NCBI RefSeq assembly: GCF_012849095.1
Contig: NZ_CP051681.1
Location: 62,001 to 126,000, forward strand
Length of the DNA: 64,000 nt
Source of the DNA: Cohnella herbarum
Lineage (GTDB): Bacteria; Bacillota; Bacilli; Paenibacillales; Paenibacillaceae
Reading direction: 5' to 3'
The position numbers and the translations under genes are program-made. Shown one piece after another: positions 7,154 to 15,665 of the stretch (its first letter is position 1; each line of letters starts with the position of its first letter). The notes beneath the pieces were generated by a model, which was given only the letters and a program-made list of their open reading frames with translations, did no database searches and was not told where the DNA came from.

Positions 7154-7858
7154 TCACGTAGCATAGTGCTGATCATACAGACCTCTTCGTTTCGCCTTCT
7201 CAGCAGCTTCTCGAATGGATCGGGTGTCGAATTTACGAGTGATATGACGAACGTGCGATTTTAGGGTGTTCGAAGTAATGCCAAGTAATTCTCTGATAAT
7301 TGTCTGTCGATAGCCCAAGCCTATGAGCTGCAAAATTTCTTTTTCCGTAGGTGTGAGCATGCAATGCAATTCTTTTCGCTTTATAAGCTCGATCTCATTA
7401 CGGATTATCGTCGCGACATCCGCATGGAGAGAGGACTGACGTCGGTGAGCTTCTCTGATCGCAACCGGTATGTCCATATAGTTGGACTTTGTAATATAAT
7501 TGACCGCTCCGGCAACAACCGCATCGACCATGACTTCCGGATCATGTATCGAAGAAAGGACAATAATCGGTAACTCTTTATTTCTGAGAATCTCGGCTGC
7601 GGCGTCCAGCCCGTCTCGTTTGGGCGAATTCAAAATCATTTCCAAGATCATTACGTCTACGTCTAATTGTACACTCGCTCGAATCGCTTCCTCTTTTGTC
7701 GAAACGATGTTAGATAAATAAATATCTGGCTCGGATTCAAGCAACATAGCGAGTCGCTGTTGCCAAGCTAGGTCACCATCCGCCAGTAATACTTTGATAC
7801 TCCTGTTCCTACGGATCATATCTTTTATCTCTACAGAAAAGCTTGTTTGTTTGTTCAT
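7154..7858 (-). CDS. NarL/LuxR-type response regulator with Glu at the phosphoacceptor site
   Basis: 234 residues: receiver domain (about 20-140) and LuxR-type helix-turn-helix (about 165-230, LTPTEKEILQLIGLGYRQ, then TLKSHVRHITRKF). The receiver keeps acidic residues D27/D29, S102 or S103 and K124. The beta-3 motif reads DVDVMILEMIL, placing Glu73 where Asp is normally phosphorylated. The protein may therefore be fixed in an active-like state. No sensor kinase is adjacent. A c-di-GMP-I riboswitch with terminator precedes it, so abundance, not phosphorylation, may be the regulated step. Neighbouring genes belong to a conjugative-element remnant. Confidence 0.8.
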   Translation of the reverse strand: MNKQTSFSVEIKDMIRRNRSIKVLLADGDLAWQQRLAMLLESEPDIYLSNIVSTKEEAIRASVQLDVDVMILEMILNSPKRDGLDAAAEILRNKELPIIVLSSIHDPEVMVDAVVAGAVNYITKSNYMDIPVAIREAHRRQSSLHADVATIIRNEIELIKRKELHCMLTPTEKEILQLIGLGYRQTIIRELLGITSNTLKSHVRHITRKFDTRSIREAAEKAKRRGLYDQHYAT

Positions 7859-7889
7859 AATCGATCACCTCTTTTTATTTTCAAATGAC

Positions 7890-7918
7890 AAAAAGACACG
7901 CCCTCTCACTGGCGTGCC
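7890..7918 (-). terminator. Riboswitch expression platform terminator
   Basis: On the minus strand GGCACGCC, loop, GGCGTGTC and then TTTTTG. The loop-side sequence TGAGAGGG (7901-7908) is exactly complementary to CCCTCTCA at the 3' edge of the riboswitch aptamer (7941-7948). This gives an alternative antiterminator pairing. Confidence 0.75.
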
Positions 7919-7940
7919 TACTTGTCATCTTGGTGTGGTT

Positions 7941-8020
7941 TGAGAGGGTAACCCGGCGATCATTGCACTAGTGCAGAAGACCCGTGGCTTTGCGTCCCTG
8001 TCTTTCGATCAGGTTTGCCT
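7941..8020 (-). ncRNA. Cyclic di-GMP-I (GEMM-I) riboswitch
   Basis: The minus strand shows the GEMM-I landmarks in order: GGCAAACC, CGAAAGACAGG, GACGCAAAGCCACGGG, a GC-rich P3 arm, then GCCGGGTTACC. A CGAAA tetraloop and its receptor region are present. The aptamer lies about 85 bases upstream of the LuxR-type regulator at 7858, with a terminator in between. Its 3' end overlaps the antiterminator strand, so ligand should switch terminator against antiterminator. Whether c-di-GMP turns expression on or off cannot be decided by eye. Confidence 0.85.
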
Positions 8021-8176
8021 TTTTTCCTAGTCTATTCGACATATTTGTATTGATTTATTTTACCATATTTCAATAGATGCCAAAAAGTTTGCTTGGTGTC
8101 ACACCTTAGTAACGTATGTTCGAACATAGCGCAACCCTCTTCTTGCCAACATTTTAACGAAAATATACGCTAAGCA

Positions 8177-10054
8177 ATCGAGTAGATAGGGGCGGCAAGC
8201 CCCTGACCTCTCACACCACCGTACATGCGGGTCCGCATACGGCGGTTCCTAAAGGTTAACGAATTTCAAGATATCGAGAAGTTAGACTTAACAGCCCTTG
8301 GTCGTTCCAATAGTAACGGTTAAGGGCGTTATTTATATTTCGGGACATCTCCCAGCATCCTCGCCGGGAGTTTGCCATCATCCTTGCCGCCCATTCAGGC
8401 ACACCTAAGGCGCGTAAATTTCGAAGTCGGGTTTTGGGTAGCTTCCATTGTTTCCATAGACACATCCGCAACCTACGCCGAATCCATTCGTCTAGGCGTT
8501 CGCAGTGCATCTTCGCGGATGCCAAGCGGAAGTAGCCAATCCATCCCATCAGATAGCGGTTTAGTTCTTTCAACCGGCTTTCCATTGAGATACCCCGCGT
8601 TCGCGAGGTTATCCCTCTTACGCGCTCTTTCAGTTGTTCCACTTTCTTCGGTGCGATTCGAATTGTCGCGCTTTTGTTGGTCAGAAAACTGAATCCAAGG
8701 AATTTGCGCTTCCAAGGGCGGTCTACTGCGCTTTTGTCCCGATTCACTTTTAGTCTAAGCTTCCCCTCCACAAAACGGACAACCGATTCCATCACGCGCT
8801 CGCCTGCGCGTTTGCTTCCGACGAAGATGTTGCAATCGTCCGCATAGCGCACAAACTTCAGTCCTCTTCCCGTCAGTTCTTTGTCCAAATCGTCTAACAG
8901 AATGTTTGCTAAGAGCGGGCTGAGCGGTCCGCCTTGCGGCGTTCCTTCCAGCGTCTCTTGCCTCATCCCGTCGACCATGACTCCCGCGTTTAGATAAGCT
9001 CGAATAAGCTTCAGGACTCGCTTGTCCGAAACTTTCCTAGCTACTCTTGCCATGAGGATGTCGTGATTTACGCGGTCAAAGAACTTCTCCAAGTCCATGT
9101 CCACGACCCAGCGACATCCTTCTTGGATGTAGGTCCGCGCCTGTTTCACTGCGTCATGTGCTCGTTTCCTTGGACGGAATCCGAAACTGTTCGGCGAGAA
9201 TTGCAGATCGAAGATCGGCGTCATCACTTGCATGAGGGCTTGCTGAATAAAGCGATCCATCACGGTTGGGATACCTAACAGCCGCACCCCGCCTCCGGGT
9301 TTGGGGATTTCCACCCGTTTGACTGGCATCGGTCTATACGTACCCGCTTGGAGTTCCCACTTTACGGTTTCCCAGCGTTCCCACAAGTGCGCTTGTAGCT
9401 CTGCTACCGTCACTTGGTCTATGCCAGGCGCTCCTCCGTTTTGTTTCACACGCTTATAGGCGTCTCGAAGATTGCTCTCTTCGAGCATCCGCTCCAGCAA
9501 GTCGTATTGTCCTTCGCGAGAAGTATGGTCGATTTGTGCCGACGAAGAACTCGGCGCTCCGGCATACCCTGGCGGTTTCACCGTTTCTCTTTGCCGCGAG
9601 CTCCCTTGCGGGATATTCTGCTGTCGTTGCTCTTCGCGCGAACGCATCGGTTTCTTCTCTCCTTTAAGTTCAGCCCTTCCGTGTGTTGTTGCAACAACAC
9701 GCGTACTATGGCTTCTGCTGACTCCTGCGGGTTCAGCGCGGCTTTTCAGCCGCGGTTACGAAGTTACTTCGCGTATCCCGCAGGCCTCCCCAGATAAGAA
9801 CGCCATCTTTCCGCCCGTACTCGCCCAAGTTTACGGCTACAGCCTTTGGCAGCTTAGGATTTCGTCATGGTATGGTGACTCATCCGGCTGCAACCGCCTC
9901 AAATTGGATTCGTGTACCTCGAGCCGTGCTTTTGCCTCCGGCTTCCTTCAGATTCCGCCTCGCGGCGGACACCCTTGCCCTTGGCTAATGGTAGGCGCTT
10001 GCCAGCCCCCATTCGGGACTTTCACCCTAGAGATGACGCCCATGCTGGGCGTAC
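8177..10054 (-). mobile_element. Class C group II intron, apparently complete
   Basis: A self-splicing retroelement of about 1.88 kb on the minus strand. The 5' end (10054) begins GTACGCCCAGCATGGGCGTC, followed by CTCTAGGGTGAAAGTCCC as in domain I of class C introns. The 3' end carries a domain V hairpin (8202-8255, beginning AACCGCCGTATGCGG and ending GTGTGAGAGG), a short domain VI and CTACTCGAT ending at 8177. It encodes a reverse transcriptase/maturase in domain IV. It sits 6 bases beyond the hairpin of the arsM terminator, the typical class C target. Exact ends rest on these motifs. Confidence 0.85.
8256..9647 (-). CDS. ltrA: Group II intron reverse transcriptase/maturase
   Basis: 463 residues, class C intron-encoded protein. 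Reverse-transcriptase blocks include GAPGIDQVTV, the RT2-3 region with IPTVMDRFIQQAL, VDMDLEKFFDRVNHD, the GTPQGGPLSPLLANI block and the YADD catalytic motif at about residue 270. The C-terminal maturase X/GIIM part includes RGISMESRLKELNRYLMGWI and a Trp/Arg-rich tail (RLRMCLWKQWK). There is no HNH endonuclease domain, as expected for class C. It binds the intron RNA to promote splicing and reverse-splices into DNA behind terminators. The frame is intact, so the intron may be active. Confidence 0.92.
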   Translation of the reverse strand: MRSREEQRQQNIPQGSSRQRETVKPPGYAGAPSSSSAQIDHTSREGQYDLLERMLEESNLRDAYKRVKQNGGAPGIDQVTVAELQAHLWERWETVKWELQAGTYRPMPVKRVEIPKPGGGVRLLGIPTVMDRFIQQALMQVMTPIFDLQFSPNSFGFRPRKRAHDAVKQARTYIQEGCRWVVDMDLEKFFDRVNHDILMARVARKVSDKRVLKLIRAYLNAGVMVDGMRQETLEGTPQGGPLSPLLANILLDDLDKELTGRGLKFVRYADDCNIFVGSKRAGERVMESVVRFVEGKLRLKVNRDKSAVDRPWKRKFLGFSFLTNKSATIRIAPKKVEQLKERVRGITSRTRGISMESRLKELNRYLMGWIGYFRLASAKMHCERLDEWIRRRLRMCLWKQWKLPKTRLRNLRALGVPEWAARMMANSRRGCWEMSRNINNALNRYYWNDQGLLSLTSRYLEIR

Positions 10055-10060
10055 AAGGCG

Positions 10061-10090
10061 AAGGCGCTGCCAGTTTACCGGCAGCGCCTT
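10061..10090 (-). terminator. arsM terminator and group II intron target
   Basis: A perfect 11-bp stem, AAGGCGCTGCC / GGCAGCGCCTT with an 8-base loop, 60 bp past the arsM stop. The intron 5' end lies 6 bases beyond it. The terminator T-tract is therefore interrupted by the intron. Confidence 0.8.
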
Positions 10091-10149
10091 ATTATTATGC
10101 CGAACATGTTCAACTCAACTCGAGCTGCAACAGTTCGGCCCGTCATGGC

Positions 10150-10950
10150 TCAAGGCTTGACGGCACGTATCGCGGCGGACACCAGGTATTGTTCGACATT
10201 TGCGCCAGGAATCCAATCCTTGATGAACGTCCGGGATTCGTCGTTAGGCTCGATCTCAATTTGGGTAAAACCGCTTTGCGCAAGCATGGCCTCCAGTTCA
10301 CCGATGGAGGAAGCTCCTGAAATGCACCCTGAATAGATACGGTCGATATCCTGCTTGATTTCATCCGGAAAATCGGCTGTTGCCACGACATCCGATATGG
10401 CCAGTCTGCCGCCGTTACGCAGCACACGGAACGCCTCGTCAAAAACCTGCTGCTTCGATGGGGACAGATTAATGACACAGTTTGAAATAATTACGTCAAC
10501 CGAATGGTCCTGAACCGGCAGATGCTCGATCTCGCCCAGCCGAAATTCCGTATTGGTAAATCCGCTTTTACTGGCATTTTCGCGGGCGCGGCTGACCATT
10601 TCCGGTGTCATATCTACACCAATGACGCGGCCGGAAGCACCAACCTGACGGGAGGCAAGAAAGCAATCAAACCCGCCGCCGCTGCCCAGGTCCAGCACGA
10701 CTTCTCCCGGTTGCAAAGCGGCAATGGCTTGCGGATTGCCACAGCCGAGGCCCAGGTTCGCCCCATCCGGAACGGCTGTCAGTTCTTCTGACGAGTAGCC
10801 CATTTTAGCGGAAACATCCGCGGCCGAACTACAGCAATCATTGGCTGGCGCTGGCGTACAACAGGACCCTGCCCCTACGTCCTGTAAGGCGATTTCTTTA
10901 TACCGATTCCGAACGTTTTGACGAATTTGATCATTACTCACTTGATTCAT
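10150..10950 (-). CDS. arsM: Arsenite S-adenosylmethionine methyltransferase ArsM
   Basis: 266 residues. Converts As(III) to methylated arsenicals with SAM. The class I methyltransferase core has [15 protein letters not shown] (SAM binding) and [10 protein letters not shown]. The three conserved arsenic-binding cysteines are present: C70 in [10 protein letters not shown]158 in [11 protein letters not shown] and C209 in IYSGCISGA. An extra N-terminal Cys pair region ([15 protein letters not shown]) is common in the family. It is the last gene of the arsenic island on this strand and is followed by a terminator into which a group II intron inserted. The ATG at 10950 has only a modest upstream purine tract (AGGAGTGATCTTTC). 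Confidence 0.93.
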   Translation of the reverse strand: MNQVSNDQIRQNVRNRYKEIALQDVGAGSCCTPAPANDCCSSAADVSAKMGYSSEELTAVPDGANLGLGCGNPQAIAALQPGEVVLDLGSGGGFDCFLASRQVGASGRVIGVDMTPEMVSRARENASKSGFTNTEFRLGEIEHLPVQDHSVDVIISNCVINLSPSKQQVFDEAFRVLRNGGRLAISDVVATADFPDEIKQDIDRIYSGCISGASSIGELEAMLAQSGFTQIEIEPNDESRTFIKDWIPGANVEQYLVSAAIRAVKP

Positions 10951-10979
10951 GAAAGATCACTCCTAGTTTTTTTATACAA

Positions 10980-11162
10980 TCAACAGCAGCTCGCAGCGCA
11001 GCAGGCCGTTGGTGTTGCACGAATGATTGGCCGTCGGTTAAAGAATCGGGCCGATTGCTTTGGCATAGCGTCTGACCATTTCCACGCTTCTCTAGCAGAT
11101 CGTTCGATTTCCCCTTGGCGTTGTTTCATAAGTATTTCCGCAGCAAACCAATTGAGGTTCAA
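10980..11162 (-). CDS. Small protein with C-terminal CC-x3-CC motif
   Basis: 60 residues from a TTG at 11162 (AAAGGATGG 7 bases upstream). The N-terminus MNLNWFAAEILMKQRQGEIE and the following SAREAWKW look like a short helical protein found in many Gram-positives. The C-terminus ends TACCAASCC. The four terminal cysteines and the position between the ArsO-like gene and arsM suggest thiol/metalloid binding, but this is inference. Expression would be in the arsenic operon. Confidence 0.45.
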   Translation of the reverse strand: MNLNWFAAEILMKQRQGEIERSAREAWKWSDAMPKQSARFFNRRPIIRATPTACCAASCC

Positions 11163-11197
11163 GTCGGTCCCATCCTTTTATCAAAAAATGTAAGTAT

Positions 11198-12251
11198 TCA
11201 GTGTTTAAGATGATGCAAAAGCTTTTTAACAACAAACTGCGCGTCCGGCCCCCCCCCCTTAAGGTAGCAGAACCAAAGGAACGCTGCCCTTCCAGCCCCA
11301 CATAATAAAGCCCCGGAACGTCGCTTATGCCTGCTTGATGTAACGGCCTCCCTTCCGCATCCAGCGCGCCAATCGCTTGAAGGTAGGGAAGATGCGGCCG
11401 GTAGCCTGTCGCAAAGATCACCGTATCCACCGGTTCTTTTGTCCCGTTCGGCCAAATGACGCCCTCCTCATAAAAGGACGTAAACATCGGTTGTTGATCC
11501 GGTTTTCCTGCCGCTACTTTTTCTTTGTACCCGCCCGAATCGTTCACCGCACTTGAACTCGGCGCAGTTTTCCCGAACCGCCAAAATGGAAAGGTGTCAA
11601 ATCCAATCAGTTTGATCCAAAAATGCACATCCTGACCCAACAGCCTCGATTTCATGAATTGGACCGGCCGGAGTACCGCTAAAGACGTCTTGCTCACCTC
11701 GGCCAGCTCAACACCGATCTGTACGGCAGAATTGCCACGCCCGACCACCACTACGCGTTGATTGCGAAATGGCTCCGGATTCCGGTATTCGGAGGAATGA
11801 AGTGTGCGGCCTTGAAACGCCTCCTGCCCCGGCAAAACTGGCGTATAGGGATTGTGAAATGAGCCGGCCGCATTAATGATGGTGCGCGCCCGAAACGTAT
11901 CCCCTGCTATCGTACGGACCCTAAACCCTTCTCCATCCCTTTCGACCGATGCTACGCGCTGATTGGTCCGAACCGGCAATTGAAATTTTGCCCGATAATC
12001 CTGTAAATAACGAATGACTTCATCACGCTTGGGATAGCCATTCGGATCGCCGGGGAACTTCATGCCTGGCATCGACGAGAAACGTGCTGGAGAGAACAGT
12101 TTGAGACTATCGTAATAACGCGGCCACGAGCCCCCGCCTCGTCGCCCGCGTCCAAAATCAGAAATCGAAGTCCTTTCTTCTGAAGATGATAGCCGGAAGC
12201 CAGACCCGCCTGCCCCCCTCCAATGACAATCGTATCCAATACCTCATTCAT
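11198..12251 (-). pseudogene. ArsO-like flavin-dependent monooxygenase, two homopolymer frameshifts
   Basis: FAD/NADPH monooxygenase of the ArsO/YhhA-like type found in ars operons. It has the FAD motif GGGQAGLASGYHL at the N-terminus, the NADPH motif VVVGRGNSAVQIGVELAE and the signature VIFATGYRPHLPYL. The frame breaks twice. First, after DAGDEAG a run of five G lacks one base; the correct frame reads GGSWPRYYDSLKLFSPARFS. Second, near the C-terminus a run of nine G has one base too many; the correct frame ends GPDAQFVVKKLLHHLKH. Start MNEVLDT (12251) follows GGAGG. It may be a true pseudogene or sequencing error in G-runs. Confidence 0.8.
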
Positions 12252-12270
12252 ACCCAACATCCTCCGATTT

Positions 12271-12290
12271 ATTTGCAATTTGCAAGTATT
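12271..12290. promoter_or_regulatory. Putative MarR operator upstream of ArsO-like gene
   Basis: ATTTGCAATTTGCAAGTATT is almost the same dyad as that upstream of the marR-type gene at 12786. It lies 20 bp before the start of the ArsO-like gene. Confidence 0.6.
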
Positions 12291-12302
12291 AGAGAAAAGA
12301 AA

Positions 12303-12752
12303 TCACCCGATGGGGGTGGAACAGCAAAGGCTGGATTTTGACATCGCTTCATTCAAAAGCTTAATGGAGCGAATGACCGTTTCTTTTTCAAAATCGTTCA
12401 TGTGAGAGAAAACTTCAGCTAAATAAGCGTTCATTTGCTGGTCAATCGTCGTGGCCACGTACTTCCCTTCTGTCGTGAGCGAAAGCACATACACCCTGCG
12501 GTCGTCCGGATCGGGCGATTTTTTGACCAAATTCATTTTAATTAACGATTGGACTTGTCGGCTAAAGGTCGTAATATCGGTCCCTAACGCCTCGGCTACC
12601 TGCTGAATGGACGGTTGATGCTGACGATCGATCTCGTAAAGAATATGGCTTTGCACCAAAGATATATCGCATCCACCGGCGGAGCAGCAATTTTTATTGA
12701 GAAACCCAAAACGGCGTGTCATGATCTGAAATAGTTCGCGAACATTTTCCAC
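12303..12752 (-). CDS. MarR-family regulator with cysteine clusters
   Basis: 149 residues, winged-helix MarR type: HQPSIQQVAEALGTDITTFS (recognition region), DPDDRRVYVLSLTTEGK (wing). Unusual cysteines C22, C23 and C28 (NKNCCSAGGCD) and a C-terminal SLCCSTPIG could bind As(III) or oxidants, making it a candidate metalloid-sensing repressor. Near-identical TTGCAAATTGCAAAT dyads lie upstream of its own gene and of the ArsO-like gene. It probably controls itself and the ArsO-like/arsM segment. Family known; ligand inferred. Confidence 0.8.
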   Translation of the reverse strand: MENVRELFQIMTRRFGFLNKNCCSAGGCDISLVQSHILYEIDRQHQPSIQQVAEALGTDITTFSRQVQSLIKMNLVKKSPDPDDRRVYVLSLTTEGKYVATTIDQQMNAYLAEVFSHMNDFEKETVIRSIKLLNEAMSKSSLCCSTPIG

Positions 12753-12785
12753 TGTGGTTCACCTCATGACTTAGTTATACAATAT

Positions 12786-12806
12786 TTATTTGCAAATTGC
12801 AAATAA
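12786..12806. promoter_or_regulatory. Palindromic operator upstream of marR-type gene
   Basis: An almost perfect dyad centred on one base: TTATTTGCAA, A, TTGCAAATAA. It lies 34 bp before the start at 12752. The same core recurs at 12271. Confidence 0.7.
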
Positions 12807-12823
12807 AATAATCGCAATAGAAA

Positions 12824-12841
12824 ACCACTCGGCTGAGTGGT
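12824..12841 (-). terminator. Terminator after the phosphatase gene
   Basis: ACCACTC, GGCT loop, GAGTGGT, followed on the minus strand by TTTCTATT. It separates the arsC-arsB-arsI-phosphatase unit from the marR unit. Confidence 0.65.
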
Positions 12842-12852
12842 CTCCTGATTGC

Positions 12853-13296
12853 TTATTTGCCGGGATATAATTTGTGCAACGATTCTCTCTGGGAGGGTTT
12901 AATATCAATGATGTTGCGAATGCTCTTCGCCTTGGCCTCGGCTTCGTCAAGCGTGTCGCTTAATCCCAAGGCAAGTAAGGTGCCAGCGGCTACCGTACCG
13001 GTCCGTCCCTTTCCACCGCCACAATGAAAAGCAACTTTCTTGTTTTGGTGATAAGCTTCGATGACGGCCTGGATCGCTTGCTCGAAGGCTTTTTCTTGCG
13101 GCATAGCAGCATGATCTGCTAACGGAATTTGAATCCATTCCGCACTCGCCGCTGGATAGGCGCAATCCGTCGCTTCGCCGCGCAGATCCACGATCACGTC
13201 GATACCTTCATTTTTTACCATCGATTCAACATCGGCTGCCGCGCCCATAAAAATTTTATCAGGAATCAAAGCATGGTAGGTTTTTTCAGACGCCAT
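12853..13296 (-). CDS. PTP-like phosphatase of the ars island
   Basis: 147 residues. A protein-tyrosine/dual-specificity phosphatase fold with signature VAFHCGGGKGRTGTVAAG: nucleophile C92, arginine R98. Asp in LADHAAM is a possible general acid. Family members dephosphorylate proteins, but members lodged in ars operons have also been suggested to help with arsenate, so the substrate is uncertain. ATG 13296 follows AAGGAG and lies 4 bp past the arsI stop, implying co-transcription. A terminator follows. Confidence 0.8.
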   Translation of the reverse strand: MASEKTYHALIPDKIFMGAAADVESMVKNEGIDVIVDLRGEATDCAYPAASAEWIQIPLADHAAMPQEKAFEQAIQAVIEAYHQNKKVAFHCGGGKGRTGTVAAGTLLALGLSDTLDEAEAKAKSIRNIIDIKPSQRESLHKLYPGK

Positions 13297-13299
13297 GGA

Positions 13300-13770
13300 C
13301 TATACTCCTTTTTTAAACGATCCAAACTCAATCGGAACCGGGGCCGCTGGCGGCGCGCAGCACAGGGACAAATCCCTGGCTTCTCCGGCGGATTCGAATT
13401 CGGAATCTTCTTTTGTGTAGAAAATCTCCCAAGCGTTGCCGTCCGGATCATATACCCAAACTTTATCCTGCACCGCATAGCAGCATGTGGTATTCATCTC
13501 GTCAATCAGTAGCAGTCCGCTTTGACGAAGCCTCTCCCCCATGGCCAGCACTTCTTCCGTATTATTCACTTGAAATCCCAAGTGGTTCAGTACACCCTTT
13601 TGTTCGAAGGGACGTACATTGAGCGAAAAATGAAGCGCCGGTTCTTCTAACTCGAATTTGGCGTAGTTATCTTTAACCTTACTCGGTTCGGCTCCAAAAA
13701 AAGCGCGATAGAACTCAAGAGACTTGTTCAGCTCCGTGCAGTTTAAAGCAACATGCATTCGTTTGATCAT
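13300..13770 (-). CDS. arsI: ArsI/CadI-type dioxygenase (C-As lyase)
   Basis: 156 residues from ATG 13770 (GAGGTGG upstream). A vicinal-oxygen-chelate fold enzyme that cleaves the carbon-arsenic bond of trivalent methyl- and aryl-arsenicals using Fe(II) and oxygen. Metal ligands are visible as H6 (MHVALN), H63 (VLNHLGFQV) and E115 (NAWEIFY). The vicinal pair C96-C97 (NTTCCYAV) binds the arsenical. Family members are also named CadI. The gene follows arsC by 10 bp. Its presence with arsM means methylation and demethylation are encoded together. Confidence 0.88.
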   Translation of the reverse strand: MIKRMHVALNCTELNKSLEFYRAFFGAEPSKVKDNYAKFELEEPALHFSLNVRPFEQKGVLNHLGFQVNNTEEVLAMGERLRQSGLLLIDEMNTTCCYAVQDKVWVYDPDGNAWEIFYTKEDSEFESAGEARDLSLCCAPPAAPVPIEFGSFKKGV

Positions 13771-13780
13771 CGTCGCCACC

Positions 13781-14206
13781 TCATTTCCCTTCTTTGACAA
13801 ATTGTTCAATCCGGCTCTTAATCGAATCGCGAACGGTGCGGAACTGGTTCATAATTTCGTCTTCCGTTCCGGTTGCTTTTGCCGGATCATCAAAACCCCA
13901 ATGCCATTTCGTTACATTCTTGTTGGAGATCACAGGGCAATGCTCGTCGGCGTGGCCGCACAGGGTAATAACATAATCGGCGTGATTCAAAATATCCGGA
14001 TCGATCACATCGGAGGTGTTTTTGCTAATATCTACGCCAGCTTCTTGCATGACTTGCACCGCACGCGGATTCAGTCCGTGTGCTTCAAGACCTGCACTTT
14101 TAACTTCATATTTATCGCTGCCTAGCGCGTTTAAAAACCCGTCTGCGATTTGGCTTCTGCAAGAATTTCCGGTGCACAAAAAATAAATTAACTGTTTTTT
14201 CTCCAT
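13781..14206 (-). CDS. arsC: Arsenate reductase ArsC, thioredoxin-coupled
   Basis: 141 residues, low-molecular-weight phosphatase-like fold. Reduces As(V) to As(III) through the cysteine triad C11 ([11 protein letters not shown]-loop), C83 and C90 ([10 protein letters not shown]), matching the C10/C82/C89 set of the S. aureus enzyme. I chose ATG 14206 (MEKKQL); a TTG 9 bases upstream sits too close to AGGAG. It lies directly downstream of arsB and upstream of arsI. Confidence 0.92.
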   Translation of the reverse strand: MEKKQLIYFLCTGNSCRSQIADGFLNALGSDKYEVKSAGLEAHGLNPRAVQVMQEAGVDISKNTSDVIDPDILNHADYVITLCGHADEHCPVISNKNVTKWHWGFDDPAKATGTEDEIMNQFRTVRDSIKSRIEQFVKEGK

Positions 14207-14235
14207 GGTGAACAATCTCCTTTGATTTCAATTCA

Positions 14236-15648
14236 TTAATCGCCTTGATGAACTCTTTTCGCTTGTTTACTTCTCATAAAAGTCTTCATGATCATTGCAA
14301 CTACCACTAGGACGATCACGATCACCGCGATACATAACCATACATTCACCTGTAGCGTCTGGAGAACATAAAGCCATACATAAAGACCGGTGAGCGTAAT
14401 GAACAACGTGGGAATGGTTAACAGGATACCGACTTTAAAATAATAGCCCCATCTAATTTTCACGTTTTTCGTGGATAGGACATGCAGCCAAAGCAGCGTG
14501 GCCAAGGAGCCGATTGGCGTAATTTTCGGCCCTAAGTCCGAACCGATCACATTCGCATAGATCAGCGCCTCACGAATGAACCCATCGGTTTGCGTACCTT
14601 GGATGGCCAGCGCATCGATCATGACCGTGGGCATGTTGTTCATAATGGACGACAGGATGGCTGCAATAAAGCCCATACCTACGGTAGCCACAAATAACCC
14701 TTGGTCTGCGACCGCTTGAATGACGCTGCCTAGTGCATCCGTAAGTCCGGCATTGCGCAAGCCATAAACGACCACATACATGCCGATAGAGAAGATGACG
14801 ACAGCCCAGGGAGCGCCTTTGACCAGTTTCCAGGTATGAATCGCAGGGCTTTTTCTCGCCGCGAACAAAAAGGCAATCGCTGCAACCCCGGCAATAATGG
14901 ATACAGGGATCGAGAAAAATTCGCTAATGAAATACGCAACGAGCAGCGCGGCTAAAATGACCCAAGATAACTTAAACAGCCGCATATCCTTGATGGCTTC
15001 CTTCGGCTTTTTCAGTTGCTTAAGATTGTAAGTGTTCGGGATACTCTTCCGGAAATACAGATACAACACAATGAGGCTCGCAATGACGGAAAAGAAATTC
15101 GGAACAATCATGCGGCTCGCGTATTCCGCAAAACCGATGTTGAAATAATCCGCAGATACGATGTTAACCAAGTTGCTGACGACAAGCGGTAAAGATGCCG
15201 TATCCGCAATGAACCCACTGGCCATAATAAACGGCAGGATCATCTTTTCATCAAACTTAAGTGCCCGGACCATGGCGAGTACAATCGGGGTAATAATCAA
15301 GGCCCCGCCATCATTGGCAAACAGGGCGGCAACCGCCGATCCCAGCAGGATGATAAATACAAACATGAGCAGGCCGTTTCCGCGGGCCAGCCGCGCCATA
15401 TGCAATGCAGCCCACTCAAAAAATCCGATTTCATCCAGCACCAGTGAGATTAAAATAATGGCCACAAACGCCAAGGTAGCGTTCCACACGATACCGGTTA
15501 CGGTGCCGACGTCCGCGAAGCTGACCACACCAAAGAGCAAAGCAAAGATCGCTCCGGCACTTGCCGACCAGCCGATATTTAATCCTTTCGGTTGCCAAAT
15601 GACAAAAAGCAACGTTACCAAGAAAATGAAAATCGCCACATAAACCAT
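14236..15648 (-). CDS. arsB: Arsenite efflux pump ArsB
   Basis: 470 residues with about 12 hydrophobic segments. An ArsB-family antiporter exporting As(OH)3. Recognisable regions include [36 protein letters not shown] and [17 protein letters not shown], together with [20 protein letters not shown]. The protein lies in the cytoplasmic membrane and is slightly longer than the ~430 residue norm because of a C-terminal extension. It is followed 30 bp later by arsC and preceded by arsR. Confidence 0.93.
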   Translation of the reverse strand: MVYVAIFIFLVTLLFVIWQPKGLNIGWSASAGAIFALLFGVVSFADVGTVTGIVWNATLAFVAIILISLVLDEIGFFEWAALHMARLARGNGLLMFVFIILLGSAVAALFANDGGALIITPIVLAMVRALKFDEKMILPFIMASGFIADTASLPLVVSNLVNIVSADYFNIGFAEYASRMIVPNFFSVIASLIVLYLYFRKSIPNTYNLKQLKKPKEAIKDMRLFKLSWVILAALLVAYFISEFFSIPVSIIAGVAAIAFLFAARKSPAIHTWKLVKGAPWAVVIFSIGMYVVVYGLRNAGLTDALGSVIQAVADQGLFVATVGMGFIAAILSSIMNNMPTVMIDALAIQGTQTDGFIREALIYANVIGSDLGPKITPIGSLATLLWLHVLSTKNVKIRWGYYFKVGILLTIPTLFITLTGLYVWLYVLQTLQVNVWLCIAVIVIVLVVVAMIMKTFMRSKQAKRVHQGD

Positions 15649-15665
15649 TTATGCTTCCTCCTGAA

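Noticed and set aside
9472..10320. Long open frame on the + strand
   Set aside because: It is antisense to the group II intron maturase, its RNA domains and arsM, with codon-like bias only as a mirror of those genes.
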